In this document: in pieces, positions 55,974 to 64,000 of the stretch
How the letters are laid out: the number at the start of each line of letters is the position of its first letter
How positions within the stretch are numbered: position 1 is the first letter of the stretch
Assembly (NCBI GenBank): GCA_029983695.1
Contig: JASBZB010000025.1
Coordinates: forward strand, 1 to 64,000
DNA length: 64,000 nucleotides
From: Lutispora sp003527145
GTDB lineage: Bacteria; Bacillota; Clostridia; Lutisporales; Lutisporaceae
Reading direction: 5' to 3'
The notes under the pieces: model-generated
Told to the model about the DNA's origin: nothing
The model's input: only the letters and a program-made list of their open reading frames with translations
Databases searched by the model: none
Translations under genes and position numbers: made by a program

Positions 55974-57383
55974 TTACAAAGAGGATTTGTTTTCAAATAT
56001 TTGATGATTTTCAGAGTCAAACATACCCAAAATGGTGATCAGTATGCTTGTAGTCACACCAAGAAACAATGGATCAAAGCTTTGGGGAAGGAAGATCTTG
56101 CCCAGCATTACCGATATTGGGCTTATGACCATCGAACAAATAGCATAACTGCTTTTCACCTTGCCTTTCATGAACAAAGCCGCACATAGAGGCATGAAGA
56201 CTGTGGCTCCTCTCAAGCCCATGGACATGAAGCTCCATTTTAGAATCAGAGACTTGGCATTCCCTGTTGTAAATAACAGAGCCAGGACAAGGCATACCAC
56301 TATAACCCATCTCGATACCTTGAGGAGTCTATCATCATCAGCGTTTTTATTTATATAATTTTTATATATATCCTTTGTAAATATAGTGCTTATTCCAAGG
56401 GCAAGACCTGCTCCCGTACCCACCACCGCAACCAGCAGTGTTGCCAGCACTATACCACCCAGCCAGGGGCTCATATATTCCAGTACGAACTGGGGAAAAG
56501 CCGAGGCTGCATTCATATTAGGATGATTCATCTTCATAAAGAGACCTATGAATATGCCTGCTATGCCTATGGGGGGTATCATAAATGCGCTTATAAGCGA
56601 CCCGGTTCTGGCATCCCTCAAGGTTTTGCCGGATAATACGGCCTGTATATAGGTTTGCGTGGACAAAACTCCCAATACTAATGAAAAGCCTGCTGCTCCA
56701 TCTATCCATACTCCTCGGCCGAACAAGCTGAAATATGGAAAGCTGGGGAAAGTATTAACAAAATGGCCTATACCCCCTCCATATGTAACAGCAATGATGC
56801 CTCCCGCGATAACAGATATATATAGAAGAATAAGCTTGGCCACTCCAACCAATCCTGTCCCCCATACTCCGCCGAAGATTACATAAGCGGACATAAGCAT
56901 TATTGATATAACAGAAGCTGCAATGGGGCTGATTTTAAACATCGAAGTCAATAAAGCTACCGCAGAAAGTATTTGTGCTATTATGTTCAAGAAGGTTCCC
57001 AAGGATACGAATATGCTTGAGATAGGCCTTGCCAATCCTCCGAATTCTTCAGCCAGTATCTGGGGTACAGTTTCCTTATCGCTCCTGTGTAGAGGACCTG
57101 AGAAAAACAATGCAAGAATTAGGCATCCAATTCCTGCTCCTAAGGTAAACCACCAGGCTGAGAATCCATATAGAAAGGCCAGTTGTGCAGTACCTATTGT
57201 AGACGCCCCTCCAACCAATGTGCCCATAATAGTCCCGGTAATGATTCCCGCACCGGCTTTTTTGCCTCCCACAGAGAAATCCGACGAATTTTTTACCATT
57301 CTGCCGGAGTAAGCTCCTACCAGAGTAATCAGAAACAGCGTAAATACTATCCCTATTATGTGCTGATATGTTAATGTCAACAT
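55974..57383 (-). CDS. Sodium:solute symporter family protein
   Basis: The 469-residue protein has about 12 to 13 membrane helices and SSS-family motifs: SDFSVGGKKAGAGIITGTIMGTLVGGASTIGTAQLAFLYGFSAWWFTLGAG near the N-terminus and GTGAGLALGISTIFTKDIYKNYI later. It probably imports an organic or amino acid substrate with sodium. It follows the aminotransferase by 16 nt, which suggests that its substrate feeds the same pathway; the substrate itself is not evident. Confidence 0.9.
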   Translation of the reverse strand: MLTLTYQHIIGIVFTLFLITLVGAYSGRMVKNSSDFSVGGKKAGAGIITGTIMGTLVGGASTIGTAQLAFLYGFSAWWFTLGAGIGCLILALFFSGPLHRSDKETVPQILAEEFGGLARPISSIFVSLGTFLNIIAQILSAVALLTSMFKISPIAASVISIMLMSAYVIFGGVWGTGLVGVAKLILLYISVIAGGIIAVTYGGGIGHFVNTFPSFPYFSLFGRGVWIDGAAGFSLVLGVLSTQTYIQAVLSGKTLRDARTGSLISAFMIPPIGIAGIFIGLFMKMNHPNMNAASAFPQFVLEYMSPWLGGIVLATLLVAVVGTGAGLALGISTIFTKDIYKNYINKNADDDRLLKVSRWVIVVCLVLALLFTTGNAKSLILKWSFMSMGLRGATVFMPLCAALFMKGKVKSSYAICSMVISPISVMLGKIFLPQSFDPLFLGVTTSILITILGMFDSENHQIFENKSSL

Positions 57384-57399
57384 TATATTATCACCCTAT

Positions 57400-58578
57400 C
57401 TATAAAGCTCTAAGGACTTTCCCCAATCGCTTAATCCCTTCCGCTATTAAATCCTCGCTCATTGTGCCGTAATTCAATCTGAAATGGTTCTCATTTCCTC
57501 CGTTAGGATAAAAGGATGACCCCGGCACAAAGGCTACCTTGCATTCCAAGGATTTTTTCAATATATCTGCCGCATCTATTCCTTTGGGAAGCTCAACCCA
57601 GGTAAACATGCCGCCATCAGGGTAAGTATATTTTATGCTTGCAGGAAATTCTTCCTTCATGGCATTTAACATAGCATCCCTTCTATTTCTGTATATGTTT
57701 CTGACCCTTTCCACATGTTCATCAAAATCATACAATTCGATAAACTTAGCCAATTCTATTTGAGACATGGTATTTGTTTGAAGATCTGCCCCCTGCTTTG
57801 CGAGAACATACTTCCTTACAATGTCCGGAGAAGCTGCTACCCAACCTATTCTTAGCCCAGGACAAAATGTCTTGGAAAAGGTTCCTAAATATATCACTAT
57901 GCCCGCTGTATCAAAATGCTTAACAGGCGGTATTTCTTCATCCCCAAATTTCAGTTCTCCATAGGGATTATCCTCAATTATCGGAACATTATATTCACAA
58001 GCCAGCTGGATAAGCTGTTTTCTTCTTTCTATGCTCATGGTTCTTCCGGTAGGGTTTTGGAAAGTAGGCACTACATATATGAATTTTGTTTTCGGGTTTC
58101 CAATCAGCGCCTTTTCCAAATCATCTATTTTTATGCCTTCATCATCCATTGGAACTTCCACAAACTTAGGCATATAAGCTCTGAAAGCATTTAATGCTCC
58201 TACATAGCTGGGGCTTTCACAAATGACTACATCTCCTTCATTTATGAACAGCTTGCCGCTGAAATCCAATCCCTGTTGAGATCCGTTTGTGATCAATATT
58301 TGATCCGACTTTATATCAATACCGGATTTATTCATTCTTTTTGCAATGAATTCTCTCAAAGGCTGATATCCTTCTGTGGTACTGTATTGCAGAGCCGATC
58401 TCCCTTGCTCTTCCAATACCTTGACGCTTATCCGCTTCATTTCTTCTATAGGAAAGGATTCAGGAGCCGGCAGCCCGCCTGCAAAGGATATGACTCCAGG
58501 TTGCTGTGTGAGCTTTAGGAGTTCTCTTATAGCTGACGGCTTTATGCTGTCAACTCTATCTGCATATTTTATCTCCAT
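57400..58578 (-). CDS. Class I/II PLP-dependent aminotransferase
   Basis: The 392-residue enzyme has the aminotransferase fold with the PLP lysine in GTFSKTFCPGLRIGW, the NGSQQGLD cofactor-phosphate loop, PTFQNPTGRTMS and the substrate-carboxylate arginine in FRLNYG. It resembles the 2-aminoadipate or broad-specificity (aromatic and branched-chain) group related to MocR C-terminal domains. Lying 33 nt after korC, it most likely converts the amino acid to the 2-oxoacid oxidised by Kor. Confidence 0.92.
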   Translation of the reverse strand: MEIKYADRVDSIKPSAIRELLKLTQQPGVISFAGGLPAPESFPIEEMKRISVKVLEEQGRSALQYSTTEGYQPLREFIAKRMNKSGIDIKSDQILITNGSQQGLDFSGKLFINEGDVVICESPSYVGALNAFRAYMPKFVEVPMDDEGIKIDDLEKALIGNPKTKFIYVVPTFQNPTGRTMSIERRKQLIQLACEYNVPIIEDNPYGELKFGDEEIPPVKHFDTAGIVIYLGTFSKTFCPGLRIGWVAASPDIVRKYVLAKQGADLQTNTMSQIELAKFIELYDFDEHVERVRNIYRNRRDAMLNAMKEEFPASIKYTYPDGGMFTWVELPKGIDAADILKKSLECKVAFVPGSSFYPNGGNENHFRLNYGTMSEDLIAEGIKRLGKVLRAL

Positions 58579-58611
58579 AATTCTAACCCTCCAATTATTG
58601 AAACTCTGCTG

Positions 58612-59151
58612 CTATTGAGCAATCTCTACGCCCTTTTTAAAGGCCTTGATATTCAATTCCATAACTTTTGGCTTTTCCTTATACGCGTCTTCTATAGCAT
58701 TTAGCAGGGATTCCTCTGTCAAAATGCCCGTAAGCTTTATTATGGTTCCGAGGGCTATTACATTTGCTACAGTAGTATTTCCCAATTCTCTTGCAAGGTC
58801 AGTAAAGGGAAAGCCATATTGTTTTGCCTTCGATTCCTTTGGCTCTGCGATCAGGCTATTATCATACACTAAGCAGGCATCAGAATCAACTTTAGATACA
58901 TATCTATCATAGGCTACCTGAGCCAAAGATAATACTATATCTTCTTTCATTACCTCCGGATAGTATATTTCTTTATTGCTTATTATAACATCTGACTTAG
59001 TAAAGGTTCCTCTTGTCTCCACTCCATAAGAAGATGACAGTGTGGCATATTTACTTTCATATAAAATAGCAGCCTCAGCTATAAGCCCTCCGCAGGCGAT
59101 AAGTCCCTGGCCTCCGACGCCGCTTAATATCAATTGCCATTTATATTTCAT
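58612..59151 (-). CDS. korC: 2-oxoacid:ferredoxin oxidoreductase, gamma subunit
   Basis: The 179-residue protein (LILSGVGGQGLIACGGLIAEAAILYESKYATLSSSYGVETRGTFTKSDVIISNKEI) is a typical POR/KOR gamma domain with the G-x-G-G-Q-G loop. It overlaps korB by 11 nt. As part of the complex it helps bind CoA and stabilise the TPP site. Confidence 0.93.
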   Translation of the reverse strand: MKYKWQLILSGVGGQGLIACGGLIAEAAILYESKYATLSSSYGVETRGTFTKSDVIISNKEIYYPEVMKEDIVLSLAQVAYDRYVSKVDSDACLVYDNSLIAEPKESKAKQYGFPFTDLARELGNTTVANVIALGTIIKLTGILTEESLLNAIEDAYKEKPKVMELNIKAFKKGVEIAQ

Positions 59152-59986
59152 TATTTATGCCTCCTCCAGCTTCGGCTGTACAGCTTTCTATTATGCTTTG
59201 ATATTTTTGGCTGTAATCCGGTATATCCTTATCTGTAAATTTGCCCATTATAAACTTCTTTTCTCTATCTTCCCGGCTTAACTTCTCCGCACCGCTTATT
59301 GCGACTGAATTTTCCTTTATCCATTTCAGCATCTGAGGAGCAGTCCTCATTCCATTGAGGCGGCCAAAATGAGTAGGGCAGGGTGAAATTGCCTCAATAA
59401 AGGAAAATCCTTTTTTTTCAATTCCATCTCTAATCAGTTTCTCCAATTGTACAACATTATAAGCAGATCCTCTTGCCACATAAGGGGCACCGGCGGCTTC
59501 TACCAGCTTGCATAAATCAAAGCCCGGCTCTATATGCCCATACCTGGAGGTAGCTGTATATGAGTCTTCAGGAGTAGTACCCGAATACTGTCCTCCTGTC
59601 ATTCCATAATTGAAATTATTGACTACGATTGCTGTAATATCTACATTTCTTCTCGCCGTATGTATAAGATGATTTCCCCCGATAGTGGCGCCGTCACCAT
59701 CACCCATCAAGGCTATGACTTTAAGCTTTGGATTAGCCAGCTTGATTCCGGTAGCAAAGGATAGCGCTCTGCCGTGGGTTCCATGAAAGGTGTTGGTGCT
59801 GATATAATCATCTGCCTTTCCCCAGCATCCGATCCCGGTAACCACTACCGTATTTTTTTTATCTAATTCCAATGTGGCAAAAGCTCTAAGAATTGCTCCC
59901 AGCACTGTTCCGTTTCCGCAGCCTGAGCACCAGAATAAAGGAAGTTTTTCTTTAATTAAATAGTCATCATATTTTATTTTTGACAT
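59141..59986 (-). CDS. korB: 2-oxoacid:ferredoxin oxidoreductase, beta subunit (TPP-binding)
   Basis: The 281-residue subunit holds thiamine diphosphate: the motif GDGDGATIGGNHLIHTARRNVDITAIVVNNFNYGMTGGQ is the classic GDG...NN site. PLFWCSGCGNGTVLGAILRA is at the N-terminus. The complex decarboxylates a 2-oxoacid to acyl-CoA and reduces ferredoxin. It overlaps korA by 13 nt. Confidence 0.95.
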   Translation of the reverse strand: MSKIKYDDYLIKEKLPLFWCSGCGNGTVLGAILRAFATLELDKKNTVVVTGIGCWGKADDYISTNTFHGTHGRALSFATGIKLANPKLKVIALMGDGDGATIGGNHLIHTARRNVDITAIVVNNFNYGMTGGQYSGTTPEDSYTATSRYGHIEPGFDLCKLVEAAGAPYVARGSAYNVVQLEKLIRDGIEKKGFSFIEAISPCPTHFGRLNGMRTAPQMLKWIKENSVAISGAEKLSREDREKKFIMGKFTDKDIPDYSQKYQSIIESCTAEAGGGINNEI

Positions 59987-61125
59987 TTTTCCATCTCCCC
60001 TACCTTTTCAATTATTTCATAAGGGCTGATAGACAGACTGTTCACCTTATTGACCCCTACTACGGGAATGGGATAGCTGTTTACCCTATCTACCTCTCTA
60101 ATCAATTGACCCAAATTAAGCTCAGGCACTACTATACCTTTGACCCTAGCACATATCTCATCTATTTCCTCATCAGGAAAGGGCCATAGCGTAACCAACT
60201 GCAATACACCAACCTTTTTGCCTTCTTTGCGCATCACATCCATAGCCTCTAAGGCGGAGCGCGTAGTACATCCGAAGGTGATTATAGCGTAGTCTGCATC
60301 TTCCAGGTTATATTTTCTTATGATTGTAATATCTTTTTTGTTCTTTTCAATTTTGTCTGTATAGTGCCTGATAAACTTATCGGCATTTTCAGGCCTGCTG
60401 TCAGGAAAGCCTGCATCATTATGTGTTGAGCCTGATAATCTCACTATATATTCGCTGCCGTAGGAGGCTAAAGGTGCTATACCATCCTCTTCCCTCTCAA
60501 AAGGCTTATAATCCTTAGGATCACATTTTGGAAACTTTCTGTTTATTATCTCTTCGGGATTTATTTCCCTTATGACAGCTTTTTCCCTCATATGCCCTAT
60601 TATTTCATCAGCTAAAAAAACTACAGGAGTACGATACTTCTCTGACAGATTGAATGCTTTAACCATCAGATAATAGCAATCCTCCACAGTTGACGGAGAA
60701 ATAACGATTATACCGTGGTCTCCATGAGTTCCCCACCGGCTCTGCATAAAGTCTCCTTGAGCAGGCTTGGTTGCAAGGCCTGTGCTTGGGCCAGAACGTT
60801 GAACATTAATAATCACACATGGCACTTCAGCCATAACAGCTACTCCTAAATTCTCCTGCATAAGGGAGAAACCGGGACCGCTGGTAGCGGTAAAGGATTT
60901 CTTTCCGGCCGCAGAAGCTCCTATGATTGCAGCCATGCTGCCTATTTCATCCTCCATCTGGACGTAAAGACCGCCTAACTGCGGAAGCCTCCTTGAAGCT
61001 ATTTCTGCTACCTCCGAAGAAGGAGTGATAGGATAGCCGGCATAAAATCTTGCTCCAGCTGCAAAAGCTCCTTCTGCAATAGCTTCATTCCCTTGCATGA
61101 ATCTAAGGCTTTTATTTTGACTCAT
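59974..61125 (-). CDS. korA: 2-oxoacid:ferredoxin oxidoreductase, alpha subunit
   Basis: The 383-residue protein starts RFMQGNEAIAEGAFAAGARFYAGYPITPSSEVAEIASRRLP and has the TSGPGFSLMQENLG and QRSGPSTGLATKPAQGD motifs of KorA/VorB. Substrate could be 2-oxoglutarate or branched-chain 2-oxoacids. The butyrate kinase and aminotransferase nearby favour the branched-chain (Vor) reading, but this is inference. It overlaps korD by 14 nt. Confidence 0.93.
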   Translation of the reverse strand: MSQNKSLRFMQGNEAIAEGAFAAGARFYAGYPITPSSEVAEIASRRLPQLGGLYVQMEDEIGSMAAIIGASAAGKKSFTATSGPGFSLMQENLGVAVMAEVPCVIINVQRSGPSTGLATKPAQGDFMQSRWGTHGDHGIIVISPSTVEDCYYLMVKAFNLSEKYRTPVVFLADEIIGHMREKAVIREINPEEIINRKFPKCDPKDYKPFEREEDGIAPLASYGSEYIVRLSGSTHNDAGFPDSRPENADKFIRHYTDKIEKNKKDITIIRKYNLEDADYAIITFGCTTRSALEAMDVMRKEGKKVGVLQLVTLWPFPDEEIDEICARVKGIVVPELNLGQLIREVDRVNSYPIPVVGVNKVNSLSISPYEIIEKVGEMEKCQK

Positions 61126-61315
61126 CTTCCGTCACCTCCACTTTGATTGCAAAATCCGGGCATCTCAATTCACAGAGCCTGCAAACCGTGCATTTATCTT
61201 GATTTTGCGGTACCGGAGTGCCATCTGCTTCTTGAGCAAATACTTTTACAGGACAAAATTCTATGCAGATTCCGCATCTTTTGCACCAATCTTTCCTAAT
61301 ACTTATCATGCTCAT
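61112..61315 (-). CDS. korD: 2-oxoacid:ferredoxin oxidoreductase, delta subunit (2[4Fe-4S] ferredoxin)
   Basis: The 67-residue protein has two complete cluster motifs, CKRCGICIEFCP and CTVCRLCELRCP. It carries electrons from the TPP site to soluble ferredoxin. It is the first gene of the korDABC operon and lies about 40 nt downstream of the predicted sigma-54 transcription start. Confidence 0.95.
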   Translation of the reverse strand: MSMISIRKDWCKRCGICIEFCPVKVFAQEADGTPVPQNQDKCTVCRLCELRCPDFAIKVEVTEDESK

Positions 61316-61365
61316 ATTTTTGACCTCACTCTCTATGTATGAATAAACTCTATCACATTATATGT

Positions 61366-61384
61366 ATAGCAAATAGTATACCAA
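61366..61384 (-). promoter_or_regulatory. Sigma-54 (-24/-12) promoter of the korDABC operon
   Basis: On the minus strand TTGGTATACTATTTGCTAT keeps the invariant GG and GC with exactly 10 nt between them (consensus TGGCAC-N5-TTGCA). The upstream gene encodes a sigma-54 activator. The start site would fall near 61357. Confidence 0.8.
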
Positions 61385-61390
61385 TTCAGC

Positions 61391-61469
61391 AATATGGCTC
61401 TCCCAACCGTTCATAGGCTGAGAGAGCCATATTGATATAAATTGTATGCCAAATATGAACAAATTTATA
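61391..61469. promoter_or_regulatory. Inverted repeats upstream of the sigma-54 promoter (possible enhancer site)
   Basis: AATATGGCTCTC (61391-61402) and its exact complement (61422-61433) are 19 bp apart, so the half-sites are 31 bp (three helical turns) centre to centre. A second, AT-rich pair (TATAAATTG at 61436 and CAAATTTATA at 61460) lies beyond. No T-tract follows the first repeat on the minus strand, so it is not a good terminator. An activator-binding site is the likelier reading. Confidence 0.6.
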
Positions 61470-61509
61470 AACTTTGTTGAATTTTGAAACAAGAGCTTGA
61501 GCAGCAATG

Positions 61510-63438
61510 TCATTGTTCCATATCTTCGATTTCCTTGAGCCTCTTCCATAGGGTTGTTCTGCTCATACCCAGCTTTTCTGCCAATAATATTTTGTCTCCT
61601 TTAAAAACTTTACTGGCTTCTTTAATTATTTGGAGCTCAATATCCTTTAGGTTGCCTATATCTAAGGTAATAGTATCACCTTGCTTCTCTTTTTCTGCCT
61701 TCGGCGCCTTCTTTTGATACAAGCCGTTGCCCAGCAGCTGCTCTATCAAAGACTCATTTATTATTGGAGCATTTGATAGAATACACATTTTTTCGGTAAA
61801 ATTCTCCAATTGCCTTATATTGCCCGGCCAATTGTATTCTTTTAGAAGCTCCATTCCGGATTCTTCAATATCTTTAATTTTTGTATCATGCTTTCCATTC
61901 ATCTCTCTTATAAAGTTCCTCAGGAGCAGGGGTATATCTTCTTTCCTTTCTCTAAGTGCCGGCAGCCTCAAGTCTAATATATTCAATCTGAAGTATAGAT
62001 CCTCCCTGAATTTTCCTTCCTTCACTCTTTCATATAGATTGAGGTTAGTGGCAGCTATTACTCTTATATCTACATTGAGTATATAATCCCCTCCAACTCG
62101 CAGCACCTCCCTCTCCTGTAAGACTCTCAGGAGCCTTCCCTGAAGGCTTAAGGGCATTTCTCCAACTTCGTCGAGAAAAATAGTTCCTCCGTGGGCCAGC
62201 TCAAACAAGCCTATTTTTCCTCCTTTTTTCGCTCCTGTAAACGCACCTTCCTCATATCCGAAAAGCTCACTTTCCAATAGGTTTTCTGGCAAGGCCGCAC
62301 AGTTTATTGCGACAAAAGGGCCATCCTTCCTTGGGCTGATACTATGAATGCTTTGAGCAAAGAGTTCCTTGCCTGTACCTGTTTCTCCAGCTATTAGTAT
62401 GGTAGTGGAAGTTTTTCCTATCTTTTTTGCCTGGCTGATAGTATTTTTTATAATTTGACTTTCTCCTATGATATCGTCAAAGCTATATTTTGACACCAAT
62501 CCTTTTCTATACAGCTCTGTTCTGACTTTTTGTTCCAGCTTTTGAAGCTTGGAGATTTCCTGAAAGGTCATGACCATGCCCCGCCGTTCTTTCCCGATTA
62601 TTATAGGCAGGCGGTTCAATACTATCTGCTTGTTATTTACTCTTACCAGTTTATTTAGCTGATGACTTCCATCTCCATATATCTGTCCCAAATACTTTCT
62701 ATTCATATTATTGTTTATAGATCTGTCCAGTACCTGATCCGCACTAAGCTCGAATATTTTTTCCGCTGCAGGATTGAATATTATAATTACACCATTTCTA
62801 TCAAGAGCAATTATGCCGTCTCCCGAATGATCCAATATTGTTTTGAATCTTTCAGCCTTTTCTTTTTCTCTCAAGCCAAGGCTGCAAATGTTTTTAGCAG
62901 CTATAACAGCTTCCTTCACTTGTTTTTCTCCGGTTTGGATAACTACTGCGTTAAGGTTTCTTACCTTAGCGGTTTCCATGATACAATCGCCCATTCCTAC
63001 CAAAGTCAGCTTTCCCAAAGCTGTGGCGTCATCTACCTGCTTTTTTAACTCTTCCTTGGTTCTATAGGGAAAAACCTTAAAATCTATATCAAGGATGGTC
63101 TTTATCCTTTCAAGGTCTTTTATATCTTCCGACATATATGTTACCAAGCCTATTCTGTCCCCATATTGCTTTGCCTTATATATGGCATCCAAAAAGTCTA
63201 TAAACCTGATTTCAACAGATACCACAGGAATATCTACTATATTTTTTACCGCTTCTGCAGTACCCCCCTGGCTTATAATCACATCAAAGTTTTTCTCATT
63301 TTCTTTTGCATATATATGTCCATCCTTCATTATGCCGCCTTCATAAATATGCATATCTATTTTTAATTCTTTGGATAGCTTTCTGGCTAATTCTGCCAAC
63401 TCATTGTAAGTAGATATGAAAAGTATACGATTCTGCAT
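61510..63438 (-). CDS. Sigma-54-dependent activator with PrpR N-terminal sensor domain
   Basis: The 642-residue protein has a PrpR-type sensor (residues 1-170, FDVIISQGGTAEAVKNIVDIPVVSVEI), a PAS domain (DGIIALDRNGVIIIFNPAAEKIF) and an AAA+ domain. That domain carries GETGTGKELFAQSIH, the sigma-54 contact motif EGAFTGAKKGG and GGTIFLDEVGEMP. A Fis-type helix-turn-helix (LGMSRTTLWKRLKE) ends the protein. ATG 63438 follows GGGGG; an upstream in-frame start at 63456 is less likely. It should activate the korDABC operon just downstream in response to an acyl or 2-oxoacid-derived signal. Confidence 0.93.
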   Translation of the reverse strand: MQNRILFISTYNELAELARKLSKELKIDMHIYEGGIMKDGHIYAKENEKNFDVIISQGGTAEAVKNIVDIPVVSVEIRFIDFLDAIYKAKQYGDRIGLVTYMSEDIKDLERIKTILDIDFKVFPYRTKEELKKQVDDATALGKLTLVGMGDCIMETAKVRNLNAVVIQTGEKQVKEAVIAAKNICSLGLREKEKAERFKTILDHSGDGIIALDRNGVIIIFNPAAEKIFELSADQVLDRSINNNMNRKYLGQIYGDGSHQLNKLVRVNNKQIVLNRLPIIIGKERRGMVMTFQEISKLQKLEQKVRTELYRKGLVSKYSFDDIIGESQIIKNTISQAKKIGKTSTTILIAGETGTGKELFAQSIHSISPRKDGPFVAINCAALPENLLESELFGYEEGAFTGAKKGGKIGLFELAHGGTIFLDEVGEMPLSLQGRLLRVLQEREVLRVGGDYILNVDIRVIAATNLNLYERVKEGKFREDLYFRLNILDLRLPALRERKEDIPLLLRNFIREMNGKHDTKIKDIEESGMELLKEYNWPGNIRQLENFTEKMCILSNAPIINESLIEQLLGNGLYQKKAPKAEKEKQGDTITLDIGNLKDIELQIIKEASKVFKGDKILLAEKLGMSRTTLWKRLKEIEDMEQ

Positions 63439-63563
63439 AATATATAGCCCCCTCATAGATGTTTAAATATTCATACAATACGTATATTCTCGGTATAATT
63501 ACAATACTCCTCTTATTTTGTTTAACTAATTTATTTGTGTTCATATTTTAAACAAAATGCAAA

Positions 63564-63600
63564 GTAAGTCTTCCTGCTAAATACAAAGCCGAAGACTTAC
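63564..63600 (-). terminator. Hairpin after butyrate kinase
   Basis: GTAAGTCTTC and GAAGACTTAC pair across a 17-nt loop, with a T-rich stretch after on the minus strand. It separates buk from the regulator gene. Confidence 0.7.
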
Positions 63601-63612
63601 CTGTAATATTTC

Positions 63613-64000
63613 CTATGAATATATTTTTACACTTTCCACACCATTCATTACTCTAAGCACTCCTTGGACTAATGCAATCATTTCAAACTCTCCCGGATAA
63701 ACCATTACCGGTGCTATAAAGCCTACTCTTTCTTTGATCCAAGCTGTAAACTCATCATCATAGGCCACACCTCCGGTCAACAATATGGCATCTACCTCAC
63801 CCCTGAGGACTGAAGCTCCCGCTCCTATTTCTTTCGAAATTTGATATGCCATCGCTTCATAAATAAGCTTTGCATATTCATCTCCGGCTTTTATCCTTTT
63901 TTGAATTTCTCTGCCGTCATTAGTTCCTAAATATGCCGTCAATCCTCCATTGCCCACTATTTTTTTCATTATTTCCTGTTTTGTGTATTCCCCTGAAAAA
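63613..64000 (-). CDS. buk: Butyrate (branched-chain acyl) kinase, C-terminal part
   Basis: The open frame continues past the window edge. The visible 128 residues (FSGEYTKQEIMKKIVGNGGLTAYLGTNDGREIQKRIKAGDEYAKLIYEAMAYQISKEIGA, then AILLTGGVAYDDEFTAWIKERVGFIAPVMVYPGEFEMIALVQGVLRVMNG) are the C-terminal part of butyrate kinase in the acetokinase family. The GG-L-x-AYLGTND and TGG nucleotide-binding motifs are intact. The enzyme makes ATP from acyl phosphate. An internal ATG at 63969 is not the true start. The upstream gene, probably a phosphotransacylase, lies outside. Confidence 0.93.
   Translation of the reverse strand, partial: FSGEYTKQEIMKKIVGNGGLTAYLGTNDGREIQKRIKAGDEYAKLIYEAMAYQISKEIGAGASVLRGEVDAILLTGGVAYDDEFTAWIKERVGFIAPVMVYPGEFEMIALVQGVLRVMNGVESVKIYS

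Noticed and set aside
61391..61433. Reading the 12-bp inverted repeat as the terminator of the sigma-54 activator gene
   Set aside because: No T-tract follows on the minus strand and the repeat sits next to the -24 box; an activator site fits better, though partial termination is not excluded.

Overview
The window looks like a chromosomal segment of a low-GC, anaerobic, amino-acid-fermenting Firmicute of the class Clostridia or Tissierellia. The reasons are strong AGGAGG-type ribosome binding sites, AT-rich DNA, a type I-B CRISPR-Cas locus with a clostridial-type repeat, a V-type ATPase operon, ferredoxin-dependent 2-oxoacid oxidation coupled to an acyl kinase, and a sigma-54 activator with a PrpR sensor domain. 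I cannot name the species.

Positions 1-22.4 kb hold one large CRISPR-Cas type I-B locus, all transcribed on the minus strand. Array 1 (68 repeats, 67 spacers) and array 2 (78 repeats, 77 spacers) flank a complete set of cas genes. cas6 stands alone behind its own promoter. cas8b-cas7-cas5-cas3-cas4-cas1-cas2 follow as a second unit with a clear sigma-A promoter. A hicAB toxin-antitoxin pair lies between cas6 and array 2, and a WYL-domain regulator lies upstream of array 2. Both arrays have matching leaders: a TTGACA-N18 promoter ending exactly 15 nt before the first repeat, and a conserved hairpin about 130 bp upstream. A group IIC-type intron (5' part) sits directly behind the terminator that ends array 1 transcription. 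The cas6 promoter and the WYL-gene promoter share a two-block element of about 85 bp, which suggests that the WYL protein controls both.

Positions 22.4-37.3 kb form a duplicated regulatory and surface-protein region. Three paralogous AraC-type regulators with cupin-like sensor domains alternate with two giant paralogous exported proteins of unknown function, a MalT/LuxR-type STAND regulator, and an exported protein with three repeats and an S-layer-homology region. The last one has a structured 5' leader.

Positions 37.3-46.2 kb are mixed housekeeping and accessory genes: a conserved hypothetical, an SH3/DUF4015 lipoprotein, a DUF4397 protein, an sdpRI-like autorepressor/immunity pair, a membrane protein, a molybdate uptake cluster (ModE-like regulator, modABC) and an orphan MacB-like permease. 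Intergenic spaces here carry dispersed palindromic and other repeats.

Positions 46.5-55.2 kb are a nine-gene V/A-type ATPase operon (order H-C-I-K-F-E-A-B-D). Positions 55.4-64 kb carry a SEC-C protein and then, reading backwards along the minus strand, a catabolic group: a sodium:solute symporter, a class I aminotransferase, a four-subunit 2-oxoacid:ferredoxin oxidoreductase behind a sigma-54 promoter, a PrpR-type sigma-54 activator, and the 3' part of butyrate (acyl) kinase. Together these import and transaminate an amino acid, oxidise the 2-oxoacid to acyl-CoA and conserve energy as reduced ferredoxin and ATP. No tRNA or rRNA gene was recognised.
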